Assembly (NCBI GenBank): GCA_002189035.1
Contig: NEEC01000004.1
Coordinates: 4,836,001-4,900,000 of the forward strand
DNA: 64,000 nucleotides
Direction of reading: 5' to 3'
Source: Utricularia gibba
Lineage: Eukaryota > Streptophyta > Magnoliopsida > Lamiales > Lentibulariaceae
Shown in pieces: positions 1-12,674 of this stretch (its first letter is position 1; every line of letters starts with the position of its first letter). Under the pieces are notes generated by a model that was given only the letters and a program-made list of their open reading frames with translations, was not told where the DNA came from and ran no database searches. The translations under genes were made by a program, and so were the position numbers.

Positions 1-92
1 ATCATCATTTCTGCTGCTACTCTTCTCCAAATCCAATACAGTCAGAGACTACGAACATGATACGGATACATCTGTGGGTATGTAAGTTTTTT

Positions 93-1846
93 TCACCTGG
101 AAGAGTTGCTCCAGAGTCTAGGATTTGAGGATGTATAGTTTGTATCAGAATCCACTAGTGGGTCTCTTTGATCGATGATCTGCCGGATTCCGGTGGGTCG
201 ATCGCTGCCGATCGTGGAGATGTCATCTTCACCACCAGACCCTTCTGAGTGACCTTCAAGAGAAACAAAAATATGATGAGCTCCATTAACTTAAAAACGC
301 AGTAGCCATTGATTCTACTCGTCAAGAGCATGAATTTACCCGAGGAGGGTGCAGGCTTGTCGGTGGTCTTCACAGTTCGATACATCTGCAAGAATGATCA
401 AAACCAGGGTCAGCAAAACGGGATTAAAATAAAAAAATCATGAATTTATTAAGTTAATCCATTTGTTGTGGAGTCTGCAGCAGATGGGAAGACTTTATCT
501 CTGTTGTCTGGGGATTAAACAGTGAAGAGTTTAAATAATTGAGAAATGATGACTTTTCCTTCCAACTTTTAATATCATTCTATAAAGCTTCCCCATCTCT
601 GCAGTTGCAGATCTCTCTCTCTCTTTGTAGAGAGCAATCTCTTGTCCCAAAGCTCCATTCTTTGAATTAATTAGAGTCTGAACTCATCGGAGATCGTGCC
701 GAGAAATAAACGGAGACCCACACACAGATAACAAAGATAAAGACAGGGACAGAGTGCGAGATTAATTCGTTTTTTTTTCCCCATTTTGTTTCTGAAAGGA
801 AGAAACTGAGTTTTTTTGTGTACCTGCAAATGGCTTTTCACATGAGCAAGCGTGAGATCCTTGACATCCATCAGCTCCAGAACTGACTTCGGGGTTGCTC
901 CTGAATGATTTCAATACAAAAATATAAAATCTTGTTGACCTAAAGTTCCCAAACCAGAAAACCCCAACGGGAAAATAGAATCTTGATAATCCGGGGAGAT
1001 CGAAGGTTTAATCTTTAGGTGTGCGGTGTGAAGCAGAACTTGAAATTTTTAAAAAGAGGGGATTTAGAAAATACTTTCATGGCCGCCAAGGAGCTCAACT
1101 GCATGTACAAAACGAGCGTGAAGACTACTAGTCCATCTCATTCTCGGCGCCCTCATGCTTCTTTTACTCTGCATCTTGGGAAGAAACCTCGATCTCATAA
1201 CCCCGGGATGCGGAGCACCTCCCCCACCTTCAATACCAAACTGATGAGGGTAGCTCTGTGGGTGCATTTGATGAAACCCTCCGGCGCCGACGATTCGCGA
1301 AGCGGCGGCGACAGGGCCGCGGTAAAGACCGGCGCCACCGGCTGCAGGAGCGCCATTCGCAGTGAGATTCATCATCGGGAGATGATGATGATGATGATCC
1401 ATAGGTGCGGCTCCAGTGAAATACGGATGGGAAATTGGAGGTGAGGTCCAAGAAGGCATTTGGTAAAAACGCGTCTTTGGATCTTTTTGCTCCAAAGGTA
1501 AAAAAGGAAAGGGGCGATTTGTGGGGGGATAAACAGGAATACCCTTTATAGGTTGAGATGAAGAAGACTGTACGGCGTAATTTTGAAAAGGGTTTTGTGG
1601 GTCTTGTTGGTTTCCGCCACTGAAGCTCTTCGGAACCTCGAAATTTGTCCTGAGGGAGAGTTCGGTCGCCGGAGCTGCGGCGGCGGCGTCGGTGGAAGTT
1701 CCAGTAACCGAAAGGTCAAAATTGTGAACTTGCTGTTGCTGATGTCTATTTTTGGGCGATGAAACAAAATTTGGAGGGCTGATTTGTAGAGAAAGATCAG
1801 GCATTTGACTCGAAGAGAGCTCCAAGAAAACACCTTCCGTCGACAT
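93..1846 (-). CDS. KAN: KANADI-like GARP transcription factor
   Basis: A DNA-binding factor of the KANADI clade, which sets abaxial (lower-side) organ identity and acts in the nucleus. Coding exons on the minus strand: 1846-1075, 900-824, 385-340 and 244-93, phases consistent, about 348 aa. The start at 1846 opens with MSTEGVFLELSS, as in this clade; the upstream in-frame ATG at 1984 adds only a poly-Glu stretch from a TTC repeat. An LSLQI (EAR-like) patch lies near residue 20 and low-complexity His/Gly/Ala runs fill residues 100-220. The GARP domain (about 232-293) contains RMRWTSSLHARFVHAVE and, across two introns, AHVKSHLQMYRTVKTTDK. The tail keeps the KANADI motif GIRQIIDQRDPLVDSD. Family identity is clear. 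The 3' end is not: the TGA at 93-95 sits inside AG|GTGA, a possible splice donor, so a last exon may lie left of the window. Confidence 0.9.
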
Positions 1847-2099
1847 TTTTTCCCCCTCCTCCTCCTCTTCTTCTTCTTCTTCTTCCTTGTCCTCTATACA
1901 GATTAGGATTCCGATTCCCAAAACCAATCTCACCACCACCACCACACGTATGGAGAAAGCTTCTGTCTTTGCAAAAATCTGCACCCTTGAAAAGGTGCCA
2001 AGTCAATAAAAAAAGTATCGGGAGGACGACGAACTCACACCAGCGAAAAGAGGGAAACAAGAACAGATTTTGAGCTATAAATCAGAGGCCCATGTAAGC

Positions 2100-5000
2100 A
2101 GGATTAGACCTTTCCTCCTCGAAGAAAAGTTTGAAAGGCGAAAATCTCGAGGGAACTGCACCTCAAATTGACCTCAGAATCATCAGAAGAAAGAAGCAAA
2201 AACAAAACTCGTTTTTCTTTTCAGGTTTTGTTTTTTGGTGTGCCTCCGACCGAAGGTGTTGCTGTAATGGAGGCTTGAGGAACAGAAAGAAAACAAGTAG
2301 AGAGATGTGGAGAATTACAGAAGCAAACGCGAATGGCAAAAGGTGAGGGTGGGGATGCGCTGTTTGGTTAATTCCTCGAGAGTATGCAATCGGACAACGA
2401 CACTAGAAAGAAAGAAGGCCCCCAGGTCCACTTTAACAATGCACTCATGCATTTTGTAAATTCAAACACACCGGCTAACCAAAACCCCGTTTCTTCATTT
2501 CCCAAAAATAACAAAACCAACCCATAACTTCCCCAAATCGCGCATCCCCCCCTTATCCACAAACCCCCTCTTCACAGCAGATAAGGCAGCAGCAACAGTA
2601 TGAATCACCCTCCCCACAATCAAAAGATAGATACTTGGCCGCAGAAACACAGGTTCAGTATACATTTTTTGACTGTTTTGGGTGAAAAGCAAGCATCCGG
2701 TAAAAGTCAAAATGACGGAGGGGGAGCATAAAAAGATGCATTGTCAGTTACCCCGGAGAGGACGGGTTAAAATTCTTGCAACAGGAAGTAACAATCCCTC
2801 TTTCTGTTTATTCCTTTTCACCCACCCGCGAATGACATCTGTACCCTCCTGTAAGAAAACCATACTTTGCCCTAAAGTGTGTTTTTTTAATTAGGAAGAG
2901 CTTAGACAAGTAGAGGTGGGCCCAGATTCCGAAAACGAAGGGACAGAGAATTATCCAAGTCTAGGAGTAGCAAAATTAATCTGGGGTTAATTATTATTAT
3001 TATTGTGGATTATATTAATATTAGACTCTGCGTGTGTGTGTGTGTGTGTGTGCACCTACAACTAAAACAAAAGCACAGCATAATGGCGTAGGGTTTGTAG
3101 GGGAGAGATGATTCGTTGGACTTGGTTTGTTTGTGTGTTGTTGGCTGGTCTACCGAAGAAGATGAAAGTGGGTAGTTTTTTTTGCGGTAAAAAACAATTC
3201 TTTACTCTTGCTGCTCGTGTTTCCACGCTTTCTTAACTTTCATTTATCTCTGGCACGAATTTTTCACCGCGAGCATAGGCTGGGGAACCAGCATGGGGCA
3301 TGATGGAGATTTTCCGCACCGGTTTTAAGGAGAATAGGCCCCTCTGTGTTGGTATTTACTGCGGTGAATAAAATGGAATAGCACTCGTCTTCTACAGATA
3401 CTGATTGGCTTGTGCAGTTACTGCTGGAATGAATTGGAGTTGGGATCTCCAAATCAACACCGAATTATTACATAGTATGTGCCACATTTGCATGCATTTA
3501 AGCCGCACTGTTGAATTATTACACCGTGCTGCAAACCAGTGAAATGAAGCCTCACAGTCCTTGCGTCTTCTGGTACAGGGGGTTTTTACGGTGTACGGCT
3601 GCCGGAAGAAGAGTGAAATGGGGTGGGGTTTGGAGCCACGAGCTTTTGACCCACCAGTCAATGGCGCCTTAGTTTGTTCCACGGATCGGGAAAATTTTCT
3701 CTCAGAACGTCTCTGGGTACGTCCACCGACGGGTGTACCGAATTATTCCACACAGTTTCGAACTTCTCACATCTCTTACAGAACAAGGAAACAGCCAACT
3801 TTTGGACACGAGTTGTCTCAACGTGTAGAACAAGATCCTATCTTTTTTCTAGCTGCATTTTTCCGCAACAAAAGCAACCCATTCCTCAGCTGTTTCATTT
3901 ACTGGGTCTTTGCGTGGGTGAATTGGGGCTAGGGTTCTGGGGATCAAATTACAGAAGCATGAACAGTTTTGGGAAAAACCATAAAAGCTGGTTTTGAATG
4001 GATTCTTATCTTGAAGGTGCAGCCACAGAGTAACTACGCGACAGTTTGAATTGAAGTAGGGGAGAAATAATAGAAAAAGGTAGTCGCATTTGTGACATAA
4101 AAAAAAAAAAGAATAATTGGGTGATGATGGGTGAGGTAGGTGGGGAAGAAGAAGGAGACAGGTGGCGAGTAAGAGAAGAGAATGGAATAGCATGCAGAGA
4201 CCCCCCGGTCCGCCTCCCCCCTCATTCCTTTCATTCGTTGTTGTGTTCTGTGTTATGATGATGCGCGCGCTTTAAATGCAGAGTAGACAATACGGTCAGC
4301 TACTTTCGTCGAGGACGCTGTCACCCCCGGCCCTACCCCTCCTCCCATTTCATTAATATCCACCAATCCCGATCACCTTCTCCGGCATCCCTTCACAGTT
4401 TGAACAGCAGCAGCTGAGACCCAACCCAACCCGACCCGATTCTCCCCCCTTCCGTTTTCTGGAGATAGAGACAGGTTTATCTCTTGGAATGATGGCGGGT
4501 GAATAGTGAAAAGGGTACGAAGAGGAGCTACAGAACTACTTCAATCATAAAGCAATCGATTACAAAATCATTTAACTCCATCAAGAGAGCTGAAAGGCTG
4601 AGCCCCCCCACCCCTCGCTCTGTTCTGTTCTGTCAAAAAAAAGTCGTGCGCCCTTCTGTCTCTTTACCATTTATATCCCCCTTTTCAAGGCGGGGGCGGC
4701 CCCGCAACACCTGCAACTGCACTGCCTTCTCCTCTCCCCCACGCACTTAAATGCAGCATGGGGAGATGAGGGAGGGTGTTTCCGTCTTTTCACTGTCGCG
4801 CAACGGTGGGGTATTTTCTACATTCCTACTACATTCCCACCCCAGTCAAAACAAAATGGATGGACAATTTTATTATTATTATTATTTGATTTTTTTTTTC
4901 TAAACCTTGTCTCCATCCCAGGTCTCCATCTTGTGTGCATTCCCACATGACATATTCAGCATCAGGTTATTTAGAAAATTATTCATTTTCGATTTATTTA

Positions 5001-6575
5001 TTATATACTAATATAAAAAAATTAATATTGAATATGTTTAATTTTCTAACAAGGCTATTTTGGTAAATTACACTTCAATGCAACCCTATTCTAGATGCCA
5101 ATCCAATCCGCTTCTTCCCTTTTCTGTACTTTTAATTAAATATTTAATTAATTATTGTGACCGACATGCATTGATTTTATTATTACAATTGGGCTTCTAG
5201 CAATTATGTACTAACATCCAAGCCATGAAACCGCCTTCGTCACAAAAGCTAATCCTTTCGTATGTGTTTGGTATGTATTTTAATTAATAATATATTCAAA
5301 TTATTTGTATTTAAATAAATACGTGTTCTGTGGCTATAATTGAAAGTATGTTTGATAGATCATTTTTACGAATATTTGTTTGATAAATATGTTTAGAATA
5401 TATAGAAAATAAATGAGCTAAAACTTTATTAATTAAGAAAATTCACATGAAATACGGGATTTTGCAATTGCTTTACAATGATTATGTACTCCCATCTTGA
5501 CGTGAAAGTTACTTATGTTTTCTAGAACATACTACTATAATATAATGATATAAAATTTCGGGTTTCTAGAAATAAGGGATGTGAAATAATGGTGTATTAA
5601 AGAATAAGTTTATCAAATATATATATTCTACATTTCTTTAACGCTAGCGAATGTACGGTAATAATATCCCTAAATAAACATCATTTTACCATACTACCCT
5701 TAAGGAATGAAATGGTACAATTGCATTATTATTATTATTATTATTGGTGAGAATTAATCGGTCACCTATTATTTTTTTCTTTTTTTACCCTAATAATGCG
5801 AATAAATTTAATATTATAATGAAAATAAAAGAGGATTAAGTGGGGAGAGAGCATGATGGGGATCGTGTGCATGCATACATACATACAGCTGTGTCTTGCG
5901 GGCCAAAAGACAGACACGCATATGGCGAAGAGAAGAATTCCCCCACATGCATGTATATAAATTCCGAAAGTGATGGCACATGACATAACATCACATACCA
6001 TACCATGCATGACATATTATATAGTATTCTTAAATTTTGAATAATTGAGCTTCTTTATTAATAAATAAATTCCGTTTCCTGGGGGTGGTTGTACACGCGC
6101 ATCTTTCTCTTTTTTTTTTGGAATTTTGGAAAATATTTATGGGGAATTTAAGATACGGACGCTACTTTTGATGCTTTATGTAGGTCTATTCGGTGAATAA
6201 TAATGATATCATAATTCAGAAATGATTATTCAATATTTTCTGAATAATAAATTGATTATTAATGATAGACTTATTTGCATTTTCCAAAAATAAGTATATA
6301 ATAAATGTATTCTTCAGTATTCATATAATTTGAAAAATATTTTATGAATTTACACTATTATTTTCAATATATATTTATAAAATTTATATACCGGCCACAC
6401 TTTCGTTAAAATTCGTAAATAATTAAATTAGTTTACCAAATGTCAATTAATATTGGACTGAAAAGTGAGTCTGAGGCCCAATATTAGTCTCATGAGCTTT
6501 TGGCCCAACAACTAACAGTTCTGGATACCTTAGAGTGGGTGATTAATGGGCTAAAGGGCTTGGCCCGGTTGTCAG
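2100..6575. other. intergenic region upstream of KANADI and downstream of GEX1
   Basis: About 4.5 kb with no ORF I can tie to a protein family. The part next to KANADI (2.1-4.8 kb) is less AT-rich and probably holds its 5' leader and promoter. The part from 4.9 to 6.5 kb is strongly AT-rich. It holds simple repeats: (GT)n at 3032-3052, ATT/TTA runs near 2990-3004, 4870-4887 and 5725-5745. Confidence 0.6.
3032..3052. repeat. (GT)n microsatellite
   Basis: About ten uninterrupted GT units in non-coding DNA upstream of the KANADI gene. Seen directly. Confidence 0.9.
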
Positions 6576-8673
6576 TCAGTGAGAGGGAGTTGGATGACGG
6601 CGCCGGCGGAGATTGTACCGTTGGGAACTTGTGGACTCATGTGAAGCTTCGGTGAGAAGAAAGTCAGGGTCTTCAGATTCGGCGGTATCTTCCGGTAACT
6701 CTTTGATGAGCCATGACCCCCAGTTGACGGAATCTTCGTCGTCGGTATCTTCCCAAGGTAATGATGATTCCTTGTGTTGTATGGTATTTAGTTTGTCTAT
6801 CAGCGTTAAAAGAATCTGATGGTTTAGCTTTTCGTAGTCCCTGAAAAATGACTGATTTAGCTCATGTTTTGAAGGGGTTCGTGTTTGATGTAATGAATTA
6901 TTGGGATTTAGTTTCTTACCTGTAAGTATACAAGGTGTATAGAAACTGGGCAGAGGCGAGAAAGAGGAAGAGCGACCTCGCGCACGTCGCCATCCAGGTG
7001 CGGTGTTCGAGAATGTAAGCTGAGCTTCGCATTATGCTTAGCTCAATCAAAAGGGTGACGCATAATCCTGCAGAAAAAATGAGATTAAGTAGTTACCTTT
7101 GAGATTTTTGGGCGATAAATTTTGGATAAGTTTTGTTTGATTTACCTATGTAGAGCCTGTGCCTGATGTTGTGTGTTTGCTTCATACCGGTAAACATGTA
7201 GACGACGAAAATCAGTAAGGAATAAATTATGAAGACTTTCATGAGTCTGGATTCAATCAGCAGGGCATTGTGTAGTGCAAAGAGCTTGTCCAATGCATTC
7301 AGCATTCCTGCTTGTTTTGTCTCGAATGCTTCCTGCAAATTAGTGCTTAAAGATCAGAAAACAAAATGATTTATCTTTTCCATCAACAGAGTAGAATCTA
7401 AACCTGGGCTGTTAATATTCTTTTTGAACTCTCTGCTAGGTGATCGTTTGCTTGCTGAAGATGTTCTTGTCGGAGGAGAAGTTCCTCCTGCTGTTTTTTC
7501 CCGAATTCAGAGAGTTTCTGGAGATTATTCCTGCTCTCTTCAAGTGCTTGAGATTGGGAACTTTTCAAGATCTCAAGACCTTCAAGTGCTGCAGACTGGC
7601 TCTCCAATAGTTGCTTCTGTTTATCCAGGGAACTTCCTGTAATATTCTCGATATCATCTGCTTTACTCTGTAAAACGTCCATCTTGGAGAACATGGCTTC
7701 TCCTAGTTTCCCAATCTCCTGCTCTATTTCAACCGTTTCATTCTTCAAGGTGGAGATTTCTGACCCCAGATTATCATACGACTCGTGTAGCATTTTAATG
7801 CCCTGTTCCAGATTTTCCCTCATCTTCCTTTGCCCATCACTGAGCTCTGCCTGAGAAGCTGCTATCCCTTTGGATTGCTCACGTAAATCCTCTGAGAACA
7901 TCTTCAGTACGTTTACATTTTGTTGTACATTTCTTGAAGTTTCTGCTACTTTCTGTGTCTGCATATCGATGGAGTCTAGAGAATCATGAATGTGCTTTGA
8001 GTTCTGCAACAAAACCTCCCCACGTTCCTCTATGTTTTCCAGCTTCTGCTCTGCGTACTCTGCCGATCTCTTTAGTTCGTTCACTAATCTCTCAGTTTGA
8101 TGCTTGAATGCATGGATTCTGCAGATTGAATGGAAGATCCGTTATGGAAACCAGGCCGGGGAAACGTAAAGATTCGTTATGGAAAGTGAAAGTTTCTTAC
8201 TGAAGCTGATGGCATATGGAATCAACTTGAAGAAAATACTGCAAGAACACTTTGTGGGCGTCATCATCCAACTTTTTGAGACAGTTCTTGGTGGGATACT
8301 TGGGATCACAATAAGGAAACTCCAGCCGACCGGAGTGTTTCTGAAAGCAGTCGCTGAGTTCCCAAGTAAGCCGATCCTTCAACTCCTGGTCCGCCACTAT
8401 CTTCGAGCAGCTGGAGAACACACTCCCGTAAGCCTTCGACCAACAGGACTCCGTTGAACGCATGTGCAACTTGGCGTTCTCCACCAAACCCATCGCCCTT
8501 TCATCGTTGTCCAAGGATGTCATGGCGAATTCCCCTCCGGCAAGTCTCGGCATGTGCGACGCCACGTCTGGAGCCGGTGCATCGGAGAACCACCAGCAAT
8601 CCGACCCGGGAACTCTTGAAAGCACAAAGGGGAGAACAAGGAAGCAGAAGGAGAAACCGCCATGGCCCATCAT
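6576..8673 (-). CDS. GEX1: GEX1/KAR5-type nuclear fusion protein
   Basis: A nuclear-envelope protein of the GEX1/Brambleberry/KAR5 family, needed for fusion of gamete nuclei. Coding exons: 8673-8201, 8118-7404, 7332-7146, 7067-6920, 6840-6576. All phases agree and give 595 aa, close to Arabidopsis GEX1 (about 593). Visible: a signal peptide right after the chosen start; a Cys-rich luminal domain (residues about 30-165: CWSKAYGSVFSSCS, FPYCDPKYPTKNCLKKLDD, CHQLQ); a long heptad-rich coiled coil (about 170-400); transmembrane segments around VFIIYSLLIFVVYMFTG and SLFLFLASAQFLYTLYTY; and a basic tail ending SQRYNLRRRRHPTPSH. An in-frame ATG at 8739 would add 22 residues in front of the signal peptide; I prefer 8673. 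No frame breaks seen. Confidence 0.94.
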
Positions 8674-8739
8674 CGCCCACAACGCTTTTCTTCTGCTCCT
8701 GCGCTCAAGATCAAAAGCGACCAGAAGCTTGGCACCCAA

Positions 8740-9950
8740 GCATACAGGGACCTATACACACAGTAGGTTGGGACTCTGTGATTCCATGTACTTGGACCAA
8801 AATCTGATACGTTAAAGAGCAGAATCTGAACCTTCTTTTCTGAGGGGATTTTGGATGCTATAAATAATTTTGAACGGACACCGAGACCGAACTCTAACGG
8901 TTCGGATGCGCTGTTCTCATTGGACGCGTCCTTTAGTTAAATTTGGGTGTTTATAATTTAAATATCTGTGTTATTAAAAAATTTATTTAATAAACTTATT
9001 TGCTAGCATATATGGATGTATTTGATATAATGCTGTAATAATATTGTATTTAAATAAATACATATCATATAATGAAGGATTTGATCTAAATAAGAGTGTA
9101 AAGAATTTAGGTAAATACTACATGATGGGAGTAAAATACAGTTTATCTAATTTTATGTGAATCTTTCTTTTTAGAAAATGAGAATGTAATATTGTAGTTA
9201 GGTATCCAAAATAAATAATATCATATAAAAAAGATATGGATTGTTATATTTTTAAATATTAATTTTTAATATATATATATATATATATTTATTTAAAATA
9301 AATATAATTTTTCTTTATTTTATAATAATAATTGATTTGACGTTATTTAGTTTGACTTTAACATATAATAACTTGATGCATTTTATTTTGAAGTTTTTAT
9401 TAATATTTATAAAATAATTTAAATATAAATTAAATATTAAAAATGGAGACTATCAGATACACGCATAATTTTCATTTTAGGAATTGATGTACTCAAACCG
9501 GTGAACTCATAAATCAATAAATGCAAGCATCCGCACTCGTATATTCTAGTTTTGAAACTTCATTAATTTTATTTATACTTTAAAAATTATAACTATATAA
9601 ATATATTTTCAGTAAACATTTCTTATTTTATTTATAATTTATCAATCAAACATTCATCAAATTCATATATCCCTATTCCGTCAATATTTTTAATAAATTT
9701 TAATAATTTCTTTCTTGAAATAATTATTACAAGGATTTTTCCTTATTGTAATAAACACGAAAAAATTGGTATATTCTTGCAATTTATAATATTTTTATAA
9801 TATATCTTTATTAATAATATGAAAATTAATATAATATTAATAAAATTATGTCGAGTTCTCTGTGAATTCCCAATCCCAAGAGCCCCCAAATGAATAAACC
9901 TTCAACGATATCTCATCCTATTCTATTCGCCGTCAGTCGCCGATTCCGGT
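8740..9950. other. AT-rich intergenic region
   Basis: GEX1 upstream side, then AT-rich DNA with no coding signal. A stretch at about 9690-9790 (runs like TTTCTTGAAATAATTATTAC and TTCTTGCAATTTAT) resembles the degenerate repeats at 18.58-19.0 kb, so the same old repeat may flank both ends of the duplicated cluster. Confidence 0.5.
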
Positions 9951-9974
9951 GAGATTGTGTCCGCCGCCGTCGCG

Positions 9975-10075
9975 TCTATGTTCCCCAGTTCGAGTTCATC
10001 TGGAGTGGGTATATTCCAATTATCTCAGCGACTCAGGATTCGAAGATCTGTCGAGACATCCACCCTCGGCCTCCA
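9975..10075 (+). pseudogene. tail fragment of the local four-helix family
   Basis: About 100 bp that line up with the C-terminal tail of the second subfamily (compare 19215-19311: coding around SSAGRVPTISVADDAASS and RPDIHLW). Here the same nucleotides read SSSSSGVGIFQLSQRLRIRRS in a shifted frame. It is the leftmost recognisable piece of the cluster and is not attached to an intact gene. Confidence 0.5.
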
Positions 10076-10242
10076 ACTGAACCCTGTGTTGAGCTGGAAG
10101 CTACTTCACTTCACGTATGAACTGAGAGAAAGACGGCTTTTGTCATCTCCCGGCGTACAGCTGAAGAAGAAAAATGGCTTCCAGGTCATGCTTGGGTTCA
10201 GATGGAGTGTAGGGGTGGATGTTTGTAGGGATCTTTGAACCA

Positions 10243-10725
10243 GCGGCGTGGTACTTGGAATTTCCCTGCTCAACTTGGGGAACATAGAAGCAACAAACGG
10301 AATCGATGACTGCCAGTGAATAGAATATGATGAGGCATGGTTTCAGGTTTCTTCAATGTGAGGCTCTTCGGACTTCAATGGCGATTATCCAAATGGACGA
10401 GCACATATCTAGTTTTCTTGGAGCTTCACGGCCGAGTTGGAGGAGTCTGCTACAACCCTTGATCATTTTCAGGGGAAATGTTGGCCTTGGGGGTTTCAAA
10501 ACTCATAGCCATAGCCGATGTGATGCAGGCGGTCATCCCCTAAGAAGCTCCAAGAGGGAGAGGGTGAATTTAATTTCTGACAAAGTTCTCAAAATAATAT
10601 ATGAGATCGTCCACTTGGATAATTAACATTAAAGTTAGAAGAGCCTCGGAATGAAGGAACCTGAAACCGTGCCTCACCGTATTCTATTCACTGGCAGTCA
10701 TCGTTTCCGTTTGTTTCAAGGTGAG
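10243..10725. pseudogene. two opposed fragments of the local four-helix family
   Basis: A minus-strand piece (about 10411-10243) reads ASIWIIAIEVRRAS then a stop, then RNLKPCLIIFYSLAVIDSV. A plus-strand piece (about 10420-10725) reads SWRSLLQPLIIFRGNVGLGGF, VLKIIYEIVH, stops, and RNLKPCLTVFYSLAVI. Both match the intact copies at 12.6 and 16.1 kb but carry stops and frame breaks. The shared third and fourth helices form a small inverted repeat (see the repeat entry). Confidence 0.7.
10291..10716. repeat. inverted repeat, ~112-bp arms, ~200-bp spacer
   Basis: Left arm about 10291-10402 and right arm about 10605-10716 are reverse complements at roughly 80% or better identity by eye. Both encode the same part of the family (WMI...SRNLKPCLIVFYSLAVID). 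The spacer holds the N-terminal half on the plus strand. Confidence 0.65.
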
Positions 10726-10729
10726 TCAT

Positions 10730-11238
10730 GGCGGACGTGTTTCGTTGCAAGTGAAAGCGAATTCAAATGGCTCTCCATCTCCACCTAGTGAAAATGGCGC
10801 CCTAGGAATCCCACATAAGAAAAGCTTTAAAAGAGATGACCCAAAGATCATGGGGATTGTGAGATGAATGAATGTGCAATTTAACTTCCAGGAAGCCCCT
10901 TTTACGCAGTTTTAAAAAAAGATCGAAATCCCCTTGCTAAAGAGCTTGGAGGCTCCTGTTAACAATACATTTTGGGTGTTAACAATAGAATTTTTTTTTA
11001 TAATAAAGTAATTAAAAATTGATACAAATTATTGGTAGATCGGACACATCTAACATGGGTCAAATTGAGGATTTATATATCTCCGATTCAGAGTAAATCA
11101 ATTATCATCAATGTTTACTATAAAATATAAAATATCAAAGCTGATAATTTATCATCATCGTAAGAGAGTTTCAATCAACAGAAAAAGAATAAAAAACTTA
11201 AGTAATAACAAACCGCTGAACCAATATTTTTATTAAAG
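10730..11238. other. intergenic, no gene seen
   Basis: No ORF or family match. A short direct repeat of TGTTAACAATA occurs near 10970 and 10991. Becomes AT-rich after 10990. Confidence 0.5.
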
Positions 11239-11495
11239 GATCGTTGACCCAAGTCGTCGTGCATTCAGATAAAAAGAAAGAAAGGCCACACGACACGTCA
11301 CAAATCTTCTCTTCTTCTGGGAAGCAAGAAGGTGGATGCTGGTTTTGGGGCTTTCACGCTTCTGCAGACGACGCCGGTGAGGTTCGTGCTATTTTTCTGC
11401 GACGTTTTCATTCAACTCCGGGACAAGCAACGGCTGTGGGAGGAACCCTTGACGTCCTTTTCCTTCTTCTGAATATTGAGATTGTAGGAAGATTG
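11239..11495 (+). repeat. segmental duplication block a, copy 1
   Basis: About 257 bp nearly identical to 14626-14885 (copy 2), differing by point changes and small indels. The two copies do not keep a common reading frame, so the block is probably non-coding; a donor-like CCGGTGAG in both copies would suit an untranslated exon. It lies downstream of family copy B, as copy 2 lies downstream of copy C. Confidence 0.8.
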
Positions 11496-11948
11496 TCCAC
11501 ACAGATTTACTTAGTGTTTAGTTGAGGTTAGTTGAGGTTATAATAAGGGATTAATTATTAGATATTAGATATTAATGTGTTTGATTTACGAATTTCTATA
11601 TCCCGAGATTTTACATGTATTTTATAAACCCTTGTTGGTGGAATTACATAAAGTAATCACACCATTTTACTTTATCTAATCTCATGATATGATTTTATCA
11701 AATTAACTTTATCTTACAATCATATTTATTTTTAGTAAAAAAATACTTCAATTTCAAAAAGATATTTTAGTAAATTATCTTTTTTTAATTTCATATATTT
11801 TAATAATATCAACTGAACACAATATAACATAATTCCATATTAACTAATCAAACACAATAAAAATGATATCTCACTCCATCCTAATTTATCAAATACTTAT
11901 TAATATAAAACCATCTCATTATATACCATCTCATCCTACTTTATCTGC

Positions 11949-12310
11949 AGCGCTTTTTCAACATCTTTTTTTTTTTTTTTGGTCTTATCAACTCTTTTTT
12001 CACAACATCAAATACATGTTTGTAAGTGAACCTTAAAGATTTCGAAATCTTATCAAATTTTCATATTTTTTTAACATAGCTTATGAAAGTAAAAATGATA
12101 TTGGTCATGTTTATGTTGACCTCTATGACATAAGACGAGATTTGGGTTGACTTATAGCAGCAATAATACATCAATACATGGTTATAAATTAACCGTTTTA
12201 CCTTGGGCCCTTCCACAAGATGGGGAGATGAAAACCCTTGATCAATGGCATAATGCAAAAGCCCTTTCGTTTATACTTGAGTAACAACAGCTCCTAGCTC
12301 ATCACTTGGT
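11949..12310. repeat. segmental duplication blocks b and c, copy 1
   Basis: About 11949-12055 (CGCTTTTTCAACATC, a T run, then TCTTATCAACTC and so on) matches 15645-15765. About 12098-12310 matches 15933-16150, running into the end of family copies B and C. Together with block a this marks a tandem duplication of roughly 2 kb, offset by about 3.4-3.6 kb. Confidence 0.8.
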
Positions 12311-12364
12311 TCATTTGCAGGCAGAAAGCGGATTTCTGAACGGAGGATCTTCGAAGTAGAAGTG

Positions 12365-12674
12365 TGTTAGAGCCTTGGATTGAAACGGGTGACAGGACCC
12401 AGTTTGCACAGAAGAAGAAGAAGAAGGTTGCGAAGGAAGCGAGATTCAACACAAGTTGTCTAACAAAGAGAAAAAAACAGAAAAGTAGTCCATCAAAGAG
12501 AGCAGAAAACAAGTAACAAGGGAGAGTTCAGCCTCCAGGAAAAACACTCCGTCACACTCCGGCAGCCTCAAAGCTCGAGTCTACGTTCAGCTCTAACCTT
12601 CGATTGGCGGCAGGGAACGCACTCTTAAGCTCCAATAGACGATGGGCTCGATCCAGGGATAGAGGTCTGCATCA
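12365..12674. mobile_element. solo-LTR-like insertion in family copy B
   Basis: About 310 bp beginning TGTTAGAGCC and ending CTGCATCA, bounded by the 5-bp direct repeat AAGTG (12360-12364 and 12675-12679). The duplicate copy C at 16.17-16.19 kb runs straight through the same site without the insert and with one AAGTG. The TG...CA ends, 5-bp target duplication and length fit a solo LTR, and a TGTTAGAG start is common in Copia LTRs (family knowledge). No internal retroelement genes are present. Confidence 0.72.

Noticed and set aside
1019-1444. Plus-strand ORF opposite the KANADI first exon
   Set aside because: It is the antisense shadow of a well-conserved coding exon.
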